Shown here in pieces: positions 18,807 to 27,877 of a stretch of DNA of 47,552 nt; positions within the stretch are counted from its first letter, which is position 1; each line of letters opens with the position of its first letter. The translations under genes and the position numbers were made by a program. The DNA comes from an uncultured Pseudomonadota bacterium. GTDB lineage: Bacteria; Pseudomonadota; Gammaproteobacteria; Enterobacterales; Succinivibrionaceae. The stretch is from positions 1-47,552 of the forward strand of contig ONPL01000003.1 in assembly GCA_900319705.1 (NCBI GenBank). The letters are read 5' to 3'. The notes beneath the pieces are model-generated. The model was not told the DNA's origin and did not search any database. It saw nothing but the letters and a program-made list of their open reading frames with translations.

Positions 18807-20396
18807 ATGAATAGTCGTCCAATTCGCAGAGCATTACTCAGCGTATCAGATAAAACAGGTATCGTTGATTTTGCAAAGGCTTTAAGTGAAAGAGGGGTGG
18901 AACTGCTTTCAACAGGCGGTACTGCTAAGTTGCTGCAGAATGAAGGATTGCCAGTGACAGAGGTTAGTGATTATACCGGTTTCCCGGAAATGATGGATGG
19001 ACGTGTAAAGACATTACATCCTAAAGTTCATGGTGGTATTCTCGGTCGTCGCGGAATTGATGATCAGGTAATGGAACAGCACGGAATCAAACCGATTGAT
19101 TTGGTGGTTGTCAACCTCTATCCTTTTGCCAAGACTGTTGCAGACCCTCAGTGCTCACTTGAAAAGGCTGTGGAGAACATTGATATCGGCGGTCCTACCA
19201 TGGTTAGAGCTGCAGCCAAAAATCACAAAGATGTTGCCATTGTTGTGAATGCAAGGGATTATAACCGTGTTATCAGCGAAATGGACAGTAATGAAGGATC
19301 ATTGACATACGAAACAAGATTTGATCTGGCCATAGCTGCTTTTGAGCACACGGCACAGTATGACGGAATGATTGCCAATTACTTCGGTACCATGGTTAAG
19401 AGTTATGGTATTCAGGATGAATGTTCAGTTGAATCAAAATTCCCTAGAACAATGAATATGCAGTTTATCAAGAAGCAGGATATGCGTTACGGTGAGAATC
19501 CTCAGCAGAAAGCTGCATTCTATGTTGAAGCTGACAACCATGAAGCAAATATTTCAACAGCTGTACAGATCCAGGGTAAGGCGCTTTCTTATAACAATAT
19601 TGCCGATACTGATGCAGCCCTGGAATGTGTTAAGCAGTTTGAAGAACCTGCCTGTGTAATTGTAAAACATGCAAATCCGTGCGGAGTTGCACTAGGTAAG
19701 GATTTACATGAAGCCTATGAAAAGGCATTCAAGACCGATTCAACATCTGCCTTCGGTGGGATTATTGCGTGCAACCGTGAACTGGATGATGCAACTGCAG
19801 ATCAGATTATCAAGAATCAGTTCTGCGAAGTTATTATTGCTCCAAAAGTTAGCGAAAAAGCTAAGGAGATTGTTGCCCAGAAGAAGAATATCAGATTACT
19901 TGAATGCGGTTTTTGGCAGAGCAAGCAGCCTTCAATGGATTGCAAGCGCGTTAATGGAGGTCTTTTGGTTCAGGATCGCGATTTGGGTATGGTTACAGCC
20001 GGTGAACTCAAGGTTGTTACCAAACGTCAGCCTACACAGGCTGAATTGGAAGAACTTCTGTTCTGTTGGAAGGTTTGCAAGTTTGTAAAGTCAAATGCTA
20101 TTGTTTACTCCAAGGATCGCATGACTATCGGTGTAGGTGCTGGCCAGATGAGCCGCGTTTACTCTGCTGAAATTGCCGGTATCAAGGCAAAAGAGCAGGG
20201 ACTTGAGGTTAAAGGGTCGGTAATGGCTTCCGATGCTTTTTTCCCGTTCAGAGATGGTATTGATGCCGCTGCTGCATGTGGAATAGAGTGTGTAATACAG
20301 CCAGGCGGATCTATCAGAGATCAGGAAGTTATAGATGCTGCTGATGAGCACAATATGGTTATGGTGTTCACTGGAATGAGACATTTCAGACACTAA
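18807..20396 (+). CDS. purH: Bifunctional AICAR transformylase / IMP cyclohydrolase
   Basis: PurH performs the last two steps of purine synthesis: formylation of AICAR from 10-formyl-THF and ring closure to IMP. The 529-residue product equals E. coli PurH in length. The N-terminal MGS-like cyclohydrolase domain (~1-200) shows [26 protein letters not shown] and [14 protein letters not shown]. The transformylase domain has [37 protein letters not shown] and the C-terminal [20 protein letters not shown]...[19 protein letters not shown] precedes the ATG. purD, often next in the operon, is absent; a terminator follows. Confidence 0.96.
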   Translation: MNSRPIRRALLSVSDKTGIVDFAKALSERGVELLSTGGTAKLLQNEGLPVTEVSDYTGFPEMMDGRVKTLHPKVHGGILGRRGIDDQVMEQHGIKPIDLVVVNLYPFAKTVADPQCSLEKAVENIDIGGPTMVRAAAKNHKDVAIVVNARDYNRVISEMDSNEGSLTYETRFDLAIAAFEHTAQYDGMIANYFGTMVKSYGIQDECSVESKFPRTMNMQFIKKQDMRYGENPQQKAAFYVEADNHEANISTAVQIQGKALSYNNIADTDAALECVKQFEEPACVIVKHANPCGVALGKDLHEAYEKAFKTDSTSAFGGIIACNRELDDATADQIIKNQFCEVIIAPKVSEKAKEIVAQKKNIRLLECGFWQSKQPSMDCKRVNGGLLVQDRDLGMVTAGELKVVTKRQPTQAELEELLFCWKVCKFVKSNAIVYSKDRMTIGVGAGQMSRVYSAEIAGIKAKEQGLEVKGSVMASDAFFPFRDGIDAAAACGIECVIQPGGSIRDQEVIDAADEHNMVMVFTGMRHFRH

Positions 20397-20435
20397 GATT
20401 AGAGCTGTTGTGATGACAGCAAATTCTTGATAGAT

Positions 20436-20490
20436 AACTGGCGGATTGATTTGCTACATGTGTGTACAGATTGATTCGTCAGTTTTGTTT
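20436..20490 (+). terminator. Terminator of purH
   Basis: AACTGGCGGATTGAT (20436-20450) pairs with ATTGATTCGTCAGTT (20470-20484) over 15 bases with four wobbles, followed by TTGTTTTTT. The T tract overlaps the radA promoter candidate. Confidence 0.7.
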
Positions 20491-20512
20491 TTTACGAACT
20501 GTTTGTTATAGT
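20485..20512 (+). promoter_or_regulatory. Candidate radA promoter
   Basis: TTGTTT (20485-20490), a 16-base spacer and TATAGT (20507-20512), 65 bases upstream of the radA start. Confidence 0.45.
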
Positions 20513-20576
20513 ATAGAGATATGTTATAGACAGAAGCCAGTAGTATTTAATTGTGATATAACGACCGGGGTGTTGT

Positions 20577-21959
20577 GTGGTTAAGGCAAAAACAGCGTAT
20601 GTTTGCTCGGATTGCGGAGCTGAATATTCAAAGTGGCAGGGCCAGTGTGCGTCCTGTGGAGCATGGAATACAATAAAAGAATTCAAAATTGCACCTCTTG
20701 TCCCTGGGAGTGATGCAGCTAGCCGCAGAAATCAGGATCGCCTGGGATTCGCAGGAACACTCACATCAAAGGTTCAGAAATTATGTGATGTTTCGTTAGA
20801 GGAACATCAGAGGTATACTACCACTTTTTCAGAATTTGACCGGGTTCTAGGTGGAGGTATAATTCCCGGTGCTGCCATGATCATTGGCGGTCATCCTGGT
20901 GCCGGTAAAAGTACATTACTGTTGCAGACTGTCTGCAGACTGTCTAAGAGTTACAATATTCTCTACGTTACAGGTGAGGAATCGCTTCAGCAGGTGGCTA
21001 TGAGAGCAAACAGGCTTGGATTGGATACGTCAAGCCTGAATGTTGTTTCAGAGACTTCCATTGAAAATATCAGTTCCTTTATTGAGGAGACCAAGCCTCA
21101 GATCCTGGTGATCGATTCCATTCAAGTGATGCATCTTTCATATATTCAGTCAGCACCTGGAAGTGTAAGTCAGGTCCGTGAGTCAGCCGCTATGCTTACT
21201 AGAATTGCAAAAACTAGAGGTATAGCTTGCTTTATAGTTGGTCATGTAACCAAGGATGGAACTTTAGCAGGTCCAAAGGTTCTTGAACACTGCGTAGACT
21301 GCTCGATTCTTCTAGAAGGCGACAGTAATTCAAAATTCAGAACATTAAGATGCCAGAAGAACCGCTTCGGAGCTGTCAACGAAATTGGTGTTTTTGCAAT
21401 GACTGATCGCGGCATGAGGGAGGTTAGTAATCCCTCCGCAATTTTTTTGAACCGTTCTGAAAATATAAGTTCAGGTTCATGTGTTATGGTTATCTGGGAG
21501 GGAACAAGACCACTTTTGATCGAACTTCAGGCTCTTGCAGATTCGACACAGAATCCTAATCCACGGAGACTCACAGTTGGAACTGATTCAAACCGTCTCA
21601 ATATGCTTTTGGCAGTGTTACACCGGCATGCGGGAATTCAAATGTATGATCAGGATGTATTTATAAATGTTGTCGGAGGGGTCAAGGTTGAAGAAACCAG
21701 TGCAGATCTACCATTGCTGTGTGCTTTGATTTCAAGTTACCGAGATCGTCCGATACCTCGTGACACAATATGTTTCGGTGAGATCGGCTTGTCTGGTGAA
21801 ATCAGACCGGTACCTTCGGGTCAGGAAAGAATTGCAGAGGCTGCAAAACACGGTTTCACAAGAGCTATTGTCCCCAAGGACAATGCTCCCCATAAAACTG
21901 TTCCAAATATGCAGATTGTTCCGGTTACGTCTATATCTCAGATTGTTGATCTGATTTAA
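20577..21959 (+). CDS. radA: DNA repair protein RadA
   Basis: RadA (Sms) is a RecA-like ATPase that drives branch migration of recombination intermediates. The 460-residue product equals E. coli RadA in length and uses a GTG start (VVKAKTAYVCSDCGAEYSKW); upstream GGGG is a plausible ribosome site. It has a four-Cys zinc finger (C10, C13, C24, C27), Walker A GGHPGAGKST with K111, the RadA-specific KNRFG motif (261-265), and a C-terminal Lon-protease-like domain (VFINVVGGVKVEETSADLPLLCAL). It is transcribed alone, between purH and the convergent pilZ gene. Confidence 0.95.
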   Translation: MVKAKTAYVCSDCGAEYSKWQGQCASCGAWNTIKEFKIAPLVPGSDAASRRNQDRLGFAGTLTSKVQKLCDVSLEEHQRYTTTFSEFDRVLGGGIIPGAAMIIGGHPGAGKSTLLLQTVCRLSKSYNILYVTGEESLQQVAMRANRLGLDTSSLNVVSETSIENISSFIEETKPQILVIDSIQVMHLSYIQSAPGSVSQVRESAAMLTRIAKTRGIACFIVGHVTKDGTLAGPKVLEHCVDCSILLEGDSNSKFRTLRCQKNRFGAVNEIGVFAMTDRGMREVSNPSAIFLNRSENISSGSCVMVIWEGTRPLLIELQALADSTQNPNPRRLTVGTDSNRLNMLLAVLHRHAGIQMYDQDVFINVVGGVKVEETSADLPLLCALISSYRDRPIPRDTICFGEIGLSGEIRPVPSGQERIAEAAKHGFTRAIVPKDNAPHKTVPNMQIVPVTSISQIVDLI

Positions 21960-21964
21960 ATTTA

Positions 21965-22339
21965 TCAGGATAAGTTATCCGAAACTAGATTGGAGAGGTC
22001 TCGTTCAAGCAGATCGAGTGAGTTGTTAGAATTAAGGCTTACAATTCTTTTCAGATGGGATATACTTTCGAGATCAACGTTGTTGCAGCTAAGTCCCATG
22101 TTATTGTTTCTTTGGTATACAATGGAACAACCCATGCTTATTACAATTGTAGTTCCCAAAGCTATTTCCAAAATACAAGTGTCACCAAGGCTACATTCGA
22201 ATTGAACCGGGATCTCTACCAAAGCGCCTTTCAAAGACAAATCGATAACTTTAGTCGGCCATTCGCCGTTTATATCTATTAATTTTGCGGGAGTTTCAAA
22301 CAGAACCCGCTCAAATCTTCTTCTATCTTCCATCGACAT
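21965..22339 (-). CDS. PilZ-domain protein, probable cyclic di-GMP binder
   Basis: PilZ domains bind cyclic di-GMP and pass the signal to partner proteins. The 124-residue protein is essentially one PilZ domain: the N-terminal arginine motif (EDRRRFER, R6-R8 and R11) and the D-x-S-x-x-G motif (DLSLKGAL, D33-S35-G38) are both intact, so ligand binding is likely. AAGGA six bases before the first ATG supports the start at 22339. It begins nine bases after the stop of rsd and must be its operon partner. No c-di-GMP synthase or hydrolase is in the window. The target is unknown; coupling to Rsd suggests a link to transcription (inference). Confidence 0.85.
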   Translation of the reverse strand: MSMEDRRRFERVLFETPAKLIDINGEWPTKVIDLSLKGALVEIPVQFECSLGDTCILEIALGTTIVISMGCSIVYQRNNNMGLSCNNVDLESISHLKRIVSLNSNNSLDLLERDLSNLVSDNLS

Positions 22340-22348
22340 AACAAATCC

Positions 22349-22855
22349 TTAATTTTTTCTGGATGGCTTGGCTAGTATATCATCTAGCATCTGTAATACA
22401 ACAACGAGACGATCTTCCAATTTAAATCGAATTTCCAGTGTTTCTCCAAGTTTGCTTAAGTCTTCTTTAAAGTCACTAAGATCTCCGTTTTCAGCATCCT
22501 GTCCGTATTTGTCATCAAACGTCAAGAGTGCTTCTGTTGTATTGTGCAGACGTGGAATTATGCGCTGAGCGATGGATAGTCGCTTTCCGGAAACTGTTTC
22601 CATTATCTGAACGATTCTCGGGTAAATATCAAAATGTCCTTGGGACATGTAATCAATAAGCAAATTACAAAAATCTGATATCTTGCTTTGTTGCGGGAAG
22701 TCCTGTTCTGTTCCTTTAATGTTAGGATCAAGCAGTGTACAGTACTTCAATAGAAGTTCTTCTCTTGCGTCCAGCATGGAGTCTATCGACTTGAGTTTGC
22801 CGGCAACGAGTTGGCGCGTCTTATTGAGCTTCGTTAGTACATATTCGGTTGACAT
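22349..22855 (-). CDS. rsd: Regulator of sigma-70, Rsd/AlgQ family
   Basis: Rsd binds region 4 of sigma-70 and keeps it from RNA polymerase core; AlgQ is the Pseudomonas homologue. The 168-residue protein matches E. coli Rsd (158) along its length, most clearly in ISDFCNLLIDYMSQGHFDIY (E. coli DDFCQSLVDYLSAGHFSIY) and LGETLEIRFKLEDRLVVVL. The start at 22855 is fixed by a perfect AAGGAGGT six bases upstream of the ATG; the frame continues to 22918 without a ribosome site. It leads a two-gene operon with the pilZ gene. In E. coli Rsd favours RpoS use of core, but rpoS is missing from its usual place here, so the beneficiary sigma factor is uncertain. Confidence 0.88.
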   Translation of the reverse strand: MSTEYVLTKLNKTRQLVAGKLKSIDSMLDAREELLLKYCTLLDPNIKGTEQDFPQQSKISDFCNLLIDYMSQGHFDIYPRIVQIMETVSGKRLSIAQRIIPRLHNTTEALLTFDDKYGQDAENGDLSDFKEDLSKLGETLEIRFKLEDRLVVVLQMLDDILAKPSRKN

Positions 22856-23090
22856 GCGCAACCTCCTTTCCGTTGAAAATTTGATTAGACTAAATCTGCA
22901 CTTACTATAAAAACACAATTTAAAAAAAATTTCTATGATGGATCTGCAATAACGCTAACAGTATCTATTTTTGATTTTTAATATTGTTATCTTACGCACA
23001 GATCGGATTGAAAAAATTTTTTTGCTACATAACTGATATAACAATGCTGTGTATACAGAAGTATTTCATGATGATATTGAATTTTTGATT

Positions 23091-23120
23091 TTGGATATTT
23101 GATCGAAAAGTCAGTATAAT
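23091..23120 (+). promoter_or_regulatory. Candidate promoter of the ygiM-like gene
   Basis: TTGGAT (23091-23096), an 18-base spacer and a perfect TATAAT (23115-23120). It overlaps the first ATG of the long open frame (23118-23120), so translation must begin downstream of it. Confidence 0.5.
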
Positions 23121-23166
23121 GTGTTGTTGCATATACTGTATTAAGAGAGTAGTTGAAGGGGTTAAA

Positions 23167-23847
23167 GTGGTATTAAAAAAAATTATTGCAATGTTGTTTA
23201 TCTTGGGCTTAAGTTTTTCCGCCTATGCTGAGAATGAAAATGGCTCGGAAGTGAATGACGCCAATACAGCAACAGATGAAAACAAGACTGTTGCTACTAA
23301 AGCTAGAATTATGTATGTAAGGGATGATGGCGACTATTACCTCAGAACAAATCCGAACAAAGGATCCGCGTTGAAAGGCAGTGTCAAGGCGGGAGATCCG
23401 GTTAAAGTGCTTGATGAGAAAAACGGTTTTTATTTCATAGAGGATTTGAAAGGTCGTCAGAAATGGATTGCTGCAACTGATGTGCAGGATCATCCAAGTT
23501 TCAAAATTATGGTTTCTGATCTGAAGAAAGCAAATGAGGAGTTGAAGGAAAAACTTGCCAATATTGATTCTGAACAAGCCAGAGAATTAAAAGAATTGAA
23601 ACAGAAATTCAGTGTTGTTGCATCGGAACTTCAGGAAGCGCAGAAGACACTTGCAGCCCAGAAGGAAAAACTTGAAAAGGTTACTGCTGAGAACGGCGAG
23701 TTATCCAATATGATCGAAAATTCTGAGCAGGAAAAACAGATCCGCTGGGCCAAAATAGGTGCACTTCTCGTATGTTCAGGAGCCCTGGCCGGTATAATCC
23801 TTGTTTACTTGCCTCGTCCTCACCGTCGCAGAAAAGATATTTGGTAA
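23167..23847 (+). CDS. ygiM: YgiM-like membrane-anchored SH3-domain protein
   Basis: Proteins of this type are exported, carry a bacterial SH3 domain and end in a membrane anchor; function is not established. From a GTG start the 226-residue product has a signal peptide (VVLKKIIAMLFILGLSFSAYA), a Thr/Asn-rich linker, an SH3b domain (~45-110, YVRDDGDYYLRTNPNKGSALKG, RQKWIAATDVQ), a coiled coil (~115-190), a TM helix near the C-terminus (GALLVCSGALAGIILVYL) and a basic tail. The GTG at 23167 is chosen because AAGGGG lies five bases upstream and a TATAAT covers the start of the longer frame. In E. coli ygiM is also near hldE. It is followed after three bases by the acyltransferase gene. Confidence 0.82.
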   Translation: MVLKKIIAMLFILGLSFSAYAENENGSEVNDANTATDENKTVATKARIMYVRDDGDYYLRTNPNKGSALKGSVKAGDPVKVLDEKNGFYFIEDLKGRQKWIAATDVQDHPSFKIMVSDLKKANEELKEKLANIDSEQARELKELKQKFSVVASELQEAQKTLAAQKEKLEKVTAENGELSNMIENSEQEKQIRWAKIGALLVCSGALAGIILVYLPRPHRRRKDIW

Positions 23848-23850
23848 CAT

Positions 23851-24942
23851 ATGTCTGAGCAAGAAAAAGAGTCGGAATATCCAGGTATTTTTTCTATAAA
23901 ATATCTGCCAGTCAGATGTGCTTTCGTTTTGCTTCGTCTGATTGTAAAGTTGCCGCTTCCATGTATTTATCTGATTGGCGATTTTTGCGGTACGCTAATG
24001 CGTTTGTTCATGCGCAGAAGAGTAAAGATTGCTGATCGCAATTTGGAATTATGTTACCCCGATAAGACTGTTGAAGAAAGAAAAAGACTGGTAAGAGACA
24101 ACTTTAAATCCATGGGGCGAGCCATATTTGAAACCGGAATGGCCTGGTACTGGTCAGATGAACGGATCAGAAAACACATGGAAATATCCGAGGAAAGCTT
24201 AAAGAATATTCTTGAAAACCGCGACTTCGGACAGCTGGTCCTTACATGTCATTTCCTCGATCTTGAACTTCATGCAAGAATGTATGGCCTTATTCATCCG
24301 GGTGTAGGTGTTTACAAGCCTAACCGCAATCCTGTGATTGAAAGGGAACAGACCAAGGGAAGAACAAGAACGAACAAGTATATGGTAAGTCACCGCAATA
24401 TAAAAGGAATAATAAGAGCGTTGCAACAGAAGAATCCAATTTGGTATGCTGGCGATCAGGATTACCATACCAATAGCAGAGTTTTTGTTCCGTTCATGGC
24501 AGTGCCGGACTGTCCCACTGTAACTGCTCCCTCGACATTGGGAAGGATCAAAAATGTAGTATCCATTCCAAGTTATGCAATTCGTACCGGAAATTATAAA
24601 TATCTGCTGGTGGTTGAGCCAAAATTAGAAAATTTCCCGACCGGTGATCAGACGCGTGATGCTACTTTGTATAATAAGATTATTGCAGATGCCATAAATA
24701 AAGCACCAGAACAGTATATGTGGGTTCACCGTCGTTTTATGACCCGCCCGAATGAGGATGATCCATGCTATTATTCAGATGTCATTAAGAACATCCACAA
24801 GGAAGAGGCCATCAAGAACGAAAAATATCAGCAGGAAAAGGAAATGAAGAAACAAAGGAAGTCTGCTGACAATGAAAATGATACAGAAGCGGGGAAATCC
24901 CCGGAAAACAATATAGCGGAAAAGGACACAGAGGTTCGCTAG
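23851..24942 (+). CDS. Lipid A acyltransferase (LpxL/LpxM family)
   Basis: These inner-membrane enzymes add secondary acyl chains from acyl-ACP to Kdo2-lipid IVA. The 363-residue product has a hydrophobic N-terminal segment (~25-50, FVLLRLIVKLPLPCIYLIG), the catalytic H-x4-E motif in CHFLDLE, VYKPNRNPVIE, WYAGDQDYH and MWVHRRFMTRP, all typical. It is 40-60 residues longer than E. coli LpxL (306) or LpxM (323), due to a highly charged C-terminal tail (EEAIKNEKYQQEKEMKKQRK...) with no clear homologue. Whether it is the lauroyl (LpxL) or myristoyl (LpxM) enzyme cannot be settled by eye. It lies between ygiM and hldE in an envelope cluster. Confidence 0.88.
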   Translation: MSEQEKESEYPGIFSIKYLPVRCAFVLLRLIVKLPLPCIYLIGDFCGTLMRLFMRRRVKIADRNLELCYPDKTVEERKRLVRDNFKSMGRAIFETGMAWYWSDERIRKHMEISEESLKNILENRDFGQLVLTCHFLDLELHARMYGLIHPGVGVYKPNRNPVIEREQTKGRTRTNKYMVSHRNIKGIIRALQQKNPIWYAGDQDYHTNSRVFVPFMAVPDCPTVTAPSTLGRIKNVVSIPSYAIRTGNYKYLLVVEPKLENFPTGDQTRDATLYNKIIADAINKAPEQYMWVHRRFMTRPNEDDPCYYSDVIKNIHKEEAIKNEKYQQEKEMKKQRKSADNENDTEAGKSPENNIAEKDTEVR

Positions 24943-24995
24943 TAGGATCTGTCCGGTCAGATGATTTTTTAGAATAAGCATATCGGAAGTTTGCA

Positions 24996-26429
24996 ATGAA
25001 GATAAGAGTTCCTAAATATCCCAATGCTAGAGTTTTGGTTGTTGGTGATGTAATGTTGGATAGTTATTACTACGGCTCTGCCAGTAGAATTTCTCCGGAA
25101 GCTCCAGTTCCCGTCGTCAAGGTCGATCAGAAAGAATCCCGTCCCGGAGGTGCTGCCAATGTTGCCTTGAACATTTCTAGTCTAGGAGCGCAGTGTACTC
25201 TGATCGGATATGTAGGTGTTGATCGCGAATCAACTGTTTTAATGAAATCTCTTACAGATAAAAATGTAACCTGCCGTTTTGTTCCTGTGCAGAATTTTCC
25301 TACTATTACCAAACTTAGAGTGTTAAGTAGAAATCAACAGCTGATCCGTCTTGATTTTGAAGAAGGATTTCATAATGTTGATTCTGCTCCCCTGACAGCA
25401 ATGTTTCAGGAATGTCTTGAGGATTGTGATGTTGTAATTTTGTCTGATTACGGAAAGGGTGTCTTGTCTCACGCTCAAACGTTGATAAAACTTGCCAAGG
25501 ATAAGAATAAGCCGGTTTTGATAGATCCGAAAGGAACAGATTTTGACAGATATAACGGTGCAACACTGCTTACTCCAAATTTATCAGAATTTGAAGCTGT
25601 CGCCGGAAAAACCTATTCGGAAAAGGAACTTGCAAATGCTGCATATTCAATGCTGAATCGGTTTGGCTTTGAAAAGTTGCTTGTAACGAGATCTGAGCAG
25701 GGCATGTCTCTGTTTACCCCTGGAGAGCCGGAACTTCATCTACCTACCAATGCAAGGGAGGTTTATGATGTGACAGGTGCCGGTGATACAGTAATAGCTA
25801 CGCTTGGAGCATCTCTGGCAGCGGGAGTTTCACTTAAAGATGCCTGCCGTCTTGCAAATGTGGCTGCCGGTATAGTGGTAGGAAAACTTGGTACATCCAC
25901 TGTATCTCCATATGAATTGGCACTTGCTCTCGGAGATCACTCTCATGCCGGATTCGGAGTGGTCACTGAAGATGAACTTATAAGGCTGGTGAACGCGGCA
26001 AAGGCCAAGGGCGAGAAAATAGTCATGACCAACGGCTGTTTTGATATTCTTCACGCAGGTCACTGTCAGTATCTGCAACAGGCTAAGGATCTAGGTGATC
26101 GTCTGATTGTTGCTGTTAACACTGATGAGTCAGTAAAGCGTCTTAAAGGAGAAACCCGTCCTGTAAATCCGTTAGAACAGCGAATGGAAGTACTGTCTTC
26201 ACTTGGTGCGGTTGACTGGGTAGTTCCTTTTTCTGAAGATACGCCACAGCGTATTATCAGTAGAATTCTTCCGGATGTCCTTGTTAAAGGAGGGGATTAC
26301 AAGGCTGAGGAAATCGTTGGATATTCCGAGGTGACATCAAACGGAGGAAAGGTTCAGATCCTGAATTTCAAGGATGGTTGTTCTACAACCAATGTGATCA
26401 AAAAAATTAGAGCTTCCGGTGAAAAATAG
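24996..26429 (+). CDS. hldE: Bifunctional heptose-7-phosphate kinase / heptose-1-phosphate adenylyltransferase HldE
   Basis: HldE makes the activated heptose precursor for the LPS inner core. The 477-residue product equals E. coli HldE in length. The N-terminal ribokinase-like domain has [25 protein letters not shown] and DVTGAGDT with the catalytic D264. The C-terminal nucleotidyltransferase domain has [13 protein letters not shown] (H353 and H356) and later [14 protein letters not shown]. The start lies 53 bases after the acyltransferase, so co-transcription is likely; both act on lipopolysaccharide. Hairpins follow its stop. Confidence 0.96.
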   Translation: MKIRVPKYPNARVLVVGDVMLDSYYYGSASRISPEAPVPVVKVDQKESRPGGAANVALNISSLGAQCTLIGYVGVDRESTVLMKSLTDKNVTCRFVPVQNFPTITKLRVLSRNQQLIRLDFEEGFHNVDSAPLTAMFQECLEDCDVVILSDYGKGVLSHAQTLIKLAKDKNKPVLIDPKGTDFDRYNGATLLTPNLSEFEAVAGKTYSEKELANAAYSMLNRFGFEKLLVTRSEQGMSLFTPGEPELHLPTNAREVYDVTGAGDTVIATLGASLAAGVSLKDACRLANVAAGIVVGKLGTSTVSPYELALALGDHSHAGFGVVTEDELIRLVNAAKAKGEKIVMTNGCFDILHAGHCQYLQQAKDLGDRLIVAVNTDESVKRLKGETRPVNPLEQRMEVLSSLGAVDWVVPFSEDTPQRIISRILPDVLVKGGDYKAEEIVGYSEVTSNGGKVQILNFKDGCSTTNVIKKIRASGEK

Positions 26430-26520
26430 CAAGAGATGGAGGATGGCTGTATGTCTTAATCTAGCTAACTAGATCTTTTGCCGTGAAACGTTTATCCCTT
26501 GGGAACCTATAAAACTAAAA

Positions 26521-26545
26521 CGCTGTGCGGACTATCCGTACAGCG
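26521..26545. repeat. Stable hairpin downstream of hldE
   Basis: CGCTGTGCGGA (26521-26531) and TCCGTACAGCG (26535-26545) pair over 11 bases with one wobble around a three-base loop. No T tract follows; it may be an RNA-stabilising element or part of a composite terminator with the next hairpin. Confidence 0.55.
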
Positions 26546-26600
26546 ACTCTACTAGAGGGTGAAATATTAAATTCCCCTCCTACAAAATCTAGAGTTTTTT
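26546..26600 (+). terminator. Probable hldE terminator
   Basis: ACTCTA (26546-26551) pairs with TAGAGT (26590-26595); an inner GAGGG/CCCTC pairing extends the stem imperfectly; T-rich tail to 26600. It lies just beyond the stop of the convergent gene at 26614. Confidence 0.5.
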
Positions 26601-26613
26601 CACTCTGATAAAA

Positions 26614-27060
26614 CTACCATTCCTTTGATACTCGATCAAGCATCAGCATCAGTGCTACCCCAAGGGTATCAGTTCCATAGAAGTTTCTGATATCTACGAT
26701 ATCCTCAACTGTCAGTGCCTCATAATGTTTTTCTTCATCATCGATCAGTGTCATTCGCTGGCAAACAAATTTATCATTTTTTGTTTTAAACAGTTTAAGA
26801 TAACCTAGGCGGCGGTCATTGTGGGCTGGATTTGAGTCTCTTTCCTCCACATTGCAGATCTGCCAACCGGAGAAAATAATATCACGGGCTCCGTCCTTTT
26901 GAACGTTGGTTTTTTGAGGGGTCTCAGTAATACTGATGCATAAATCAGGTCGTTCCTTAATTATTGCCTTGTCGTGATCTTCTTTTGTAACCTTGTGTAA
27001 AGGATCGTCAGACGATACGCCCTTTTCAAATATATTAGTCAGCTTATCAAAAAAACCCAT
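26614..27060 (-). CDS. Conserved-looking cytoplasmic protein of unknown function
   Basis: I do not recognise this 148-residue protein. It has no signal peptide or TM segment. It begins MGFFDKLTNIFEKGVSSDD, a short amphipathic helix typical of small soluble or membrane-associated proteins, and then is rich in charged residues, with a C-terminal helix (GVALMLMLDRVSKEW). GGGAG lies eight bases before the ATG, supporting a real gene. It is monocistronic, convergent with hldE and separated by about 230 bases from yajL upstream. Confidence 0.65.
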   Translation of the reverse strand: MGFFDKLTNIFEKGVSSDDPLHKVTKEDHDKAIIKERPDLCISITETPQKTNVQKDGARDIIFSGWQICNVEERDSNPAHNDRRLGYLKLFKTKNDKFVCQRMTLIDDEEKHYEALTVEDIVDIRNFYGTDTLGVALMLMLDRVSKEW

Positions 27061-27207
27061 TGTTAATTCTCCCGTAAAATTCTTTGTTCTTATACTTTTT
27101 TATATTGACAAAACTTTATTTTTCAAGGTTATTTTATATTTTTTTGTTTTTTTTTCCATACAATTGTGAGTGAACTTTTAACAACTTCACAAAGAAAATA
27201 AAGAAGA

Positions 27208-27229
27208 AAGCCGTCTTTGCAGGCGGCTT
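27208..27229 (-). terminator. Terminator of the panE-yajL operon
   Basis: A 9-base stem (27208-27216 with 27221-27229, one wobble, loop TTGC). On the minus strand it is followed by TTCTTCTTTATTTTC, so it serves the minus-strand operon ending at 27295. Confidence 0.7.
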
Positions 27230-27294
27230 CACGATAATGTTTTTTGTTCTATGCCACAAATATATGTTGATCATGTGGCTGGTAAATCAGAAAA

Positions 27295-27873
27295 TTATCT
27301 GTTGTTGATCAGTGCTGCTTCAGCAACCAGATTCATCGACTGGATATTTTCCAGGTTTGAAATGATTGCAAGACCGAATGCGTTGGCAAAAGCAGGACCC
27401 TGTGCAGTTATGAGATGGTGTTCACGATCTACAACTACCCCCTGATTTTCGTAGGTACCGGTTTTGAACAGCTTTTCTGTCCCGGGATATCCAGTTACTT
27501 TTGCATTGCCAACCAGATTATGCGTCCCTAGAACGTAGCCTGGAGCTGCGCAAATTGCGGCAATCCATTTTTGATCTTTTTGTTGCTTCTTTAATTTGTT
27601 AAGTAGAAGATCGCTATCTCTGAGATATTCAGAACCAGGAAGACCTCCTGGCAGTACGATAACGTCAAAATCATCGTCAAAAACTGTTGCAAGTTCGACA
27701 TTTGCAAAAAAACACAATCCGTGAGCTGCTATTATCGGCTTGTTAACTTCTTCCAAAGCTGCCATTTTTACATCAAAGTGTGCTCTTTTAAGTAAATCAT
27801 AGGTAGCTATTGTTTCTATTTCCTCGCACCCGTGGGCCACGACTATTAATGCTTTGGTTGTATTTAAATCCAC
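27295..27873 (-). CDS. yajL: DJ-1/PfpI family protein, YajL-like
   Basis: YajL belongs to the DJ-1 superfamily, linked to protection from oxidative and carbonyl stress (deglycase or chaperone roles are debated). The 192-residue protein has ALIVVAHGCEEIETIA near the start (the acidic partner is in EEIE), the LPGGLPGSEYL loop, and the reactive cysteine C108 in the nucleophile elbow AAICAAPGYVL. E. coli YajL is 196. It starts four bases after the panE stop; the panE-yajL pairing is also found in E. coli, close to thiI, which lies elsewhere in this window. Confidence 0.88.
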   Translation of the reverse strand: MDLNTTKALIVVAHGCEEIETIATYDLLKRAHFDVKMAALEEVNKPIIAAHGLCFFANVELATVFDDDFDVIVLPGGLPGSEYLRDSDLLLNKLKKQQKDQKWIAAICAAPGYVLGTHNLVGNAKVTGYPGTEKLFKTGTYENQGVVVDREHHLITAQGPAFANAFGLAIISNLENIQSMNLVAEAALINNR

Positions 27874-27877
27874 GTTT

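Noticed and set aside
23119-23166. Longer start for the ygiM-like gene (MCCCIYCIK...)
   Set aside because: The ATG lies within the -10 box TATAAT; GTG at 23167 has a ribosome site.
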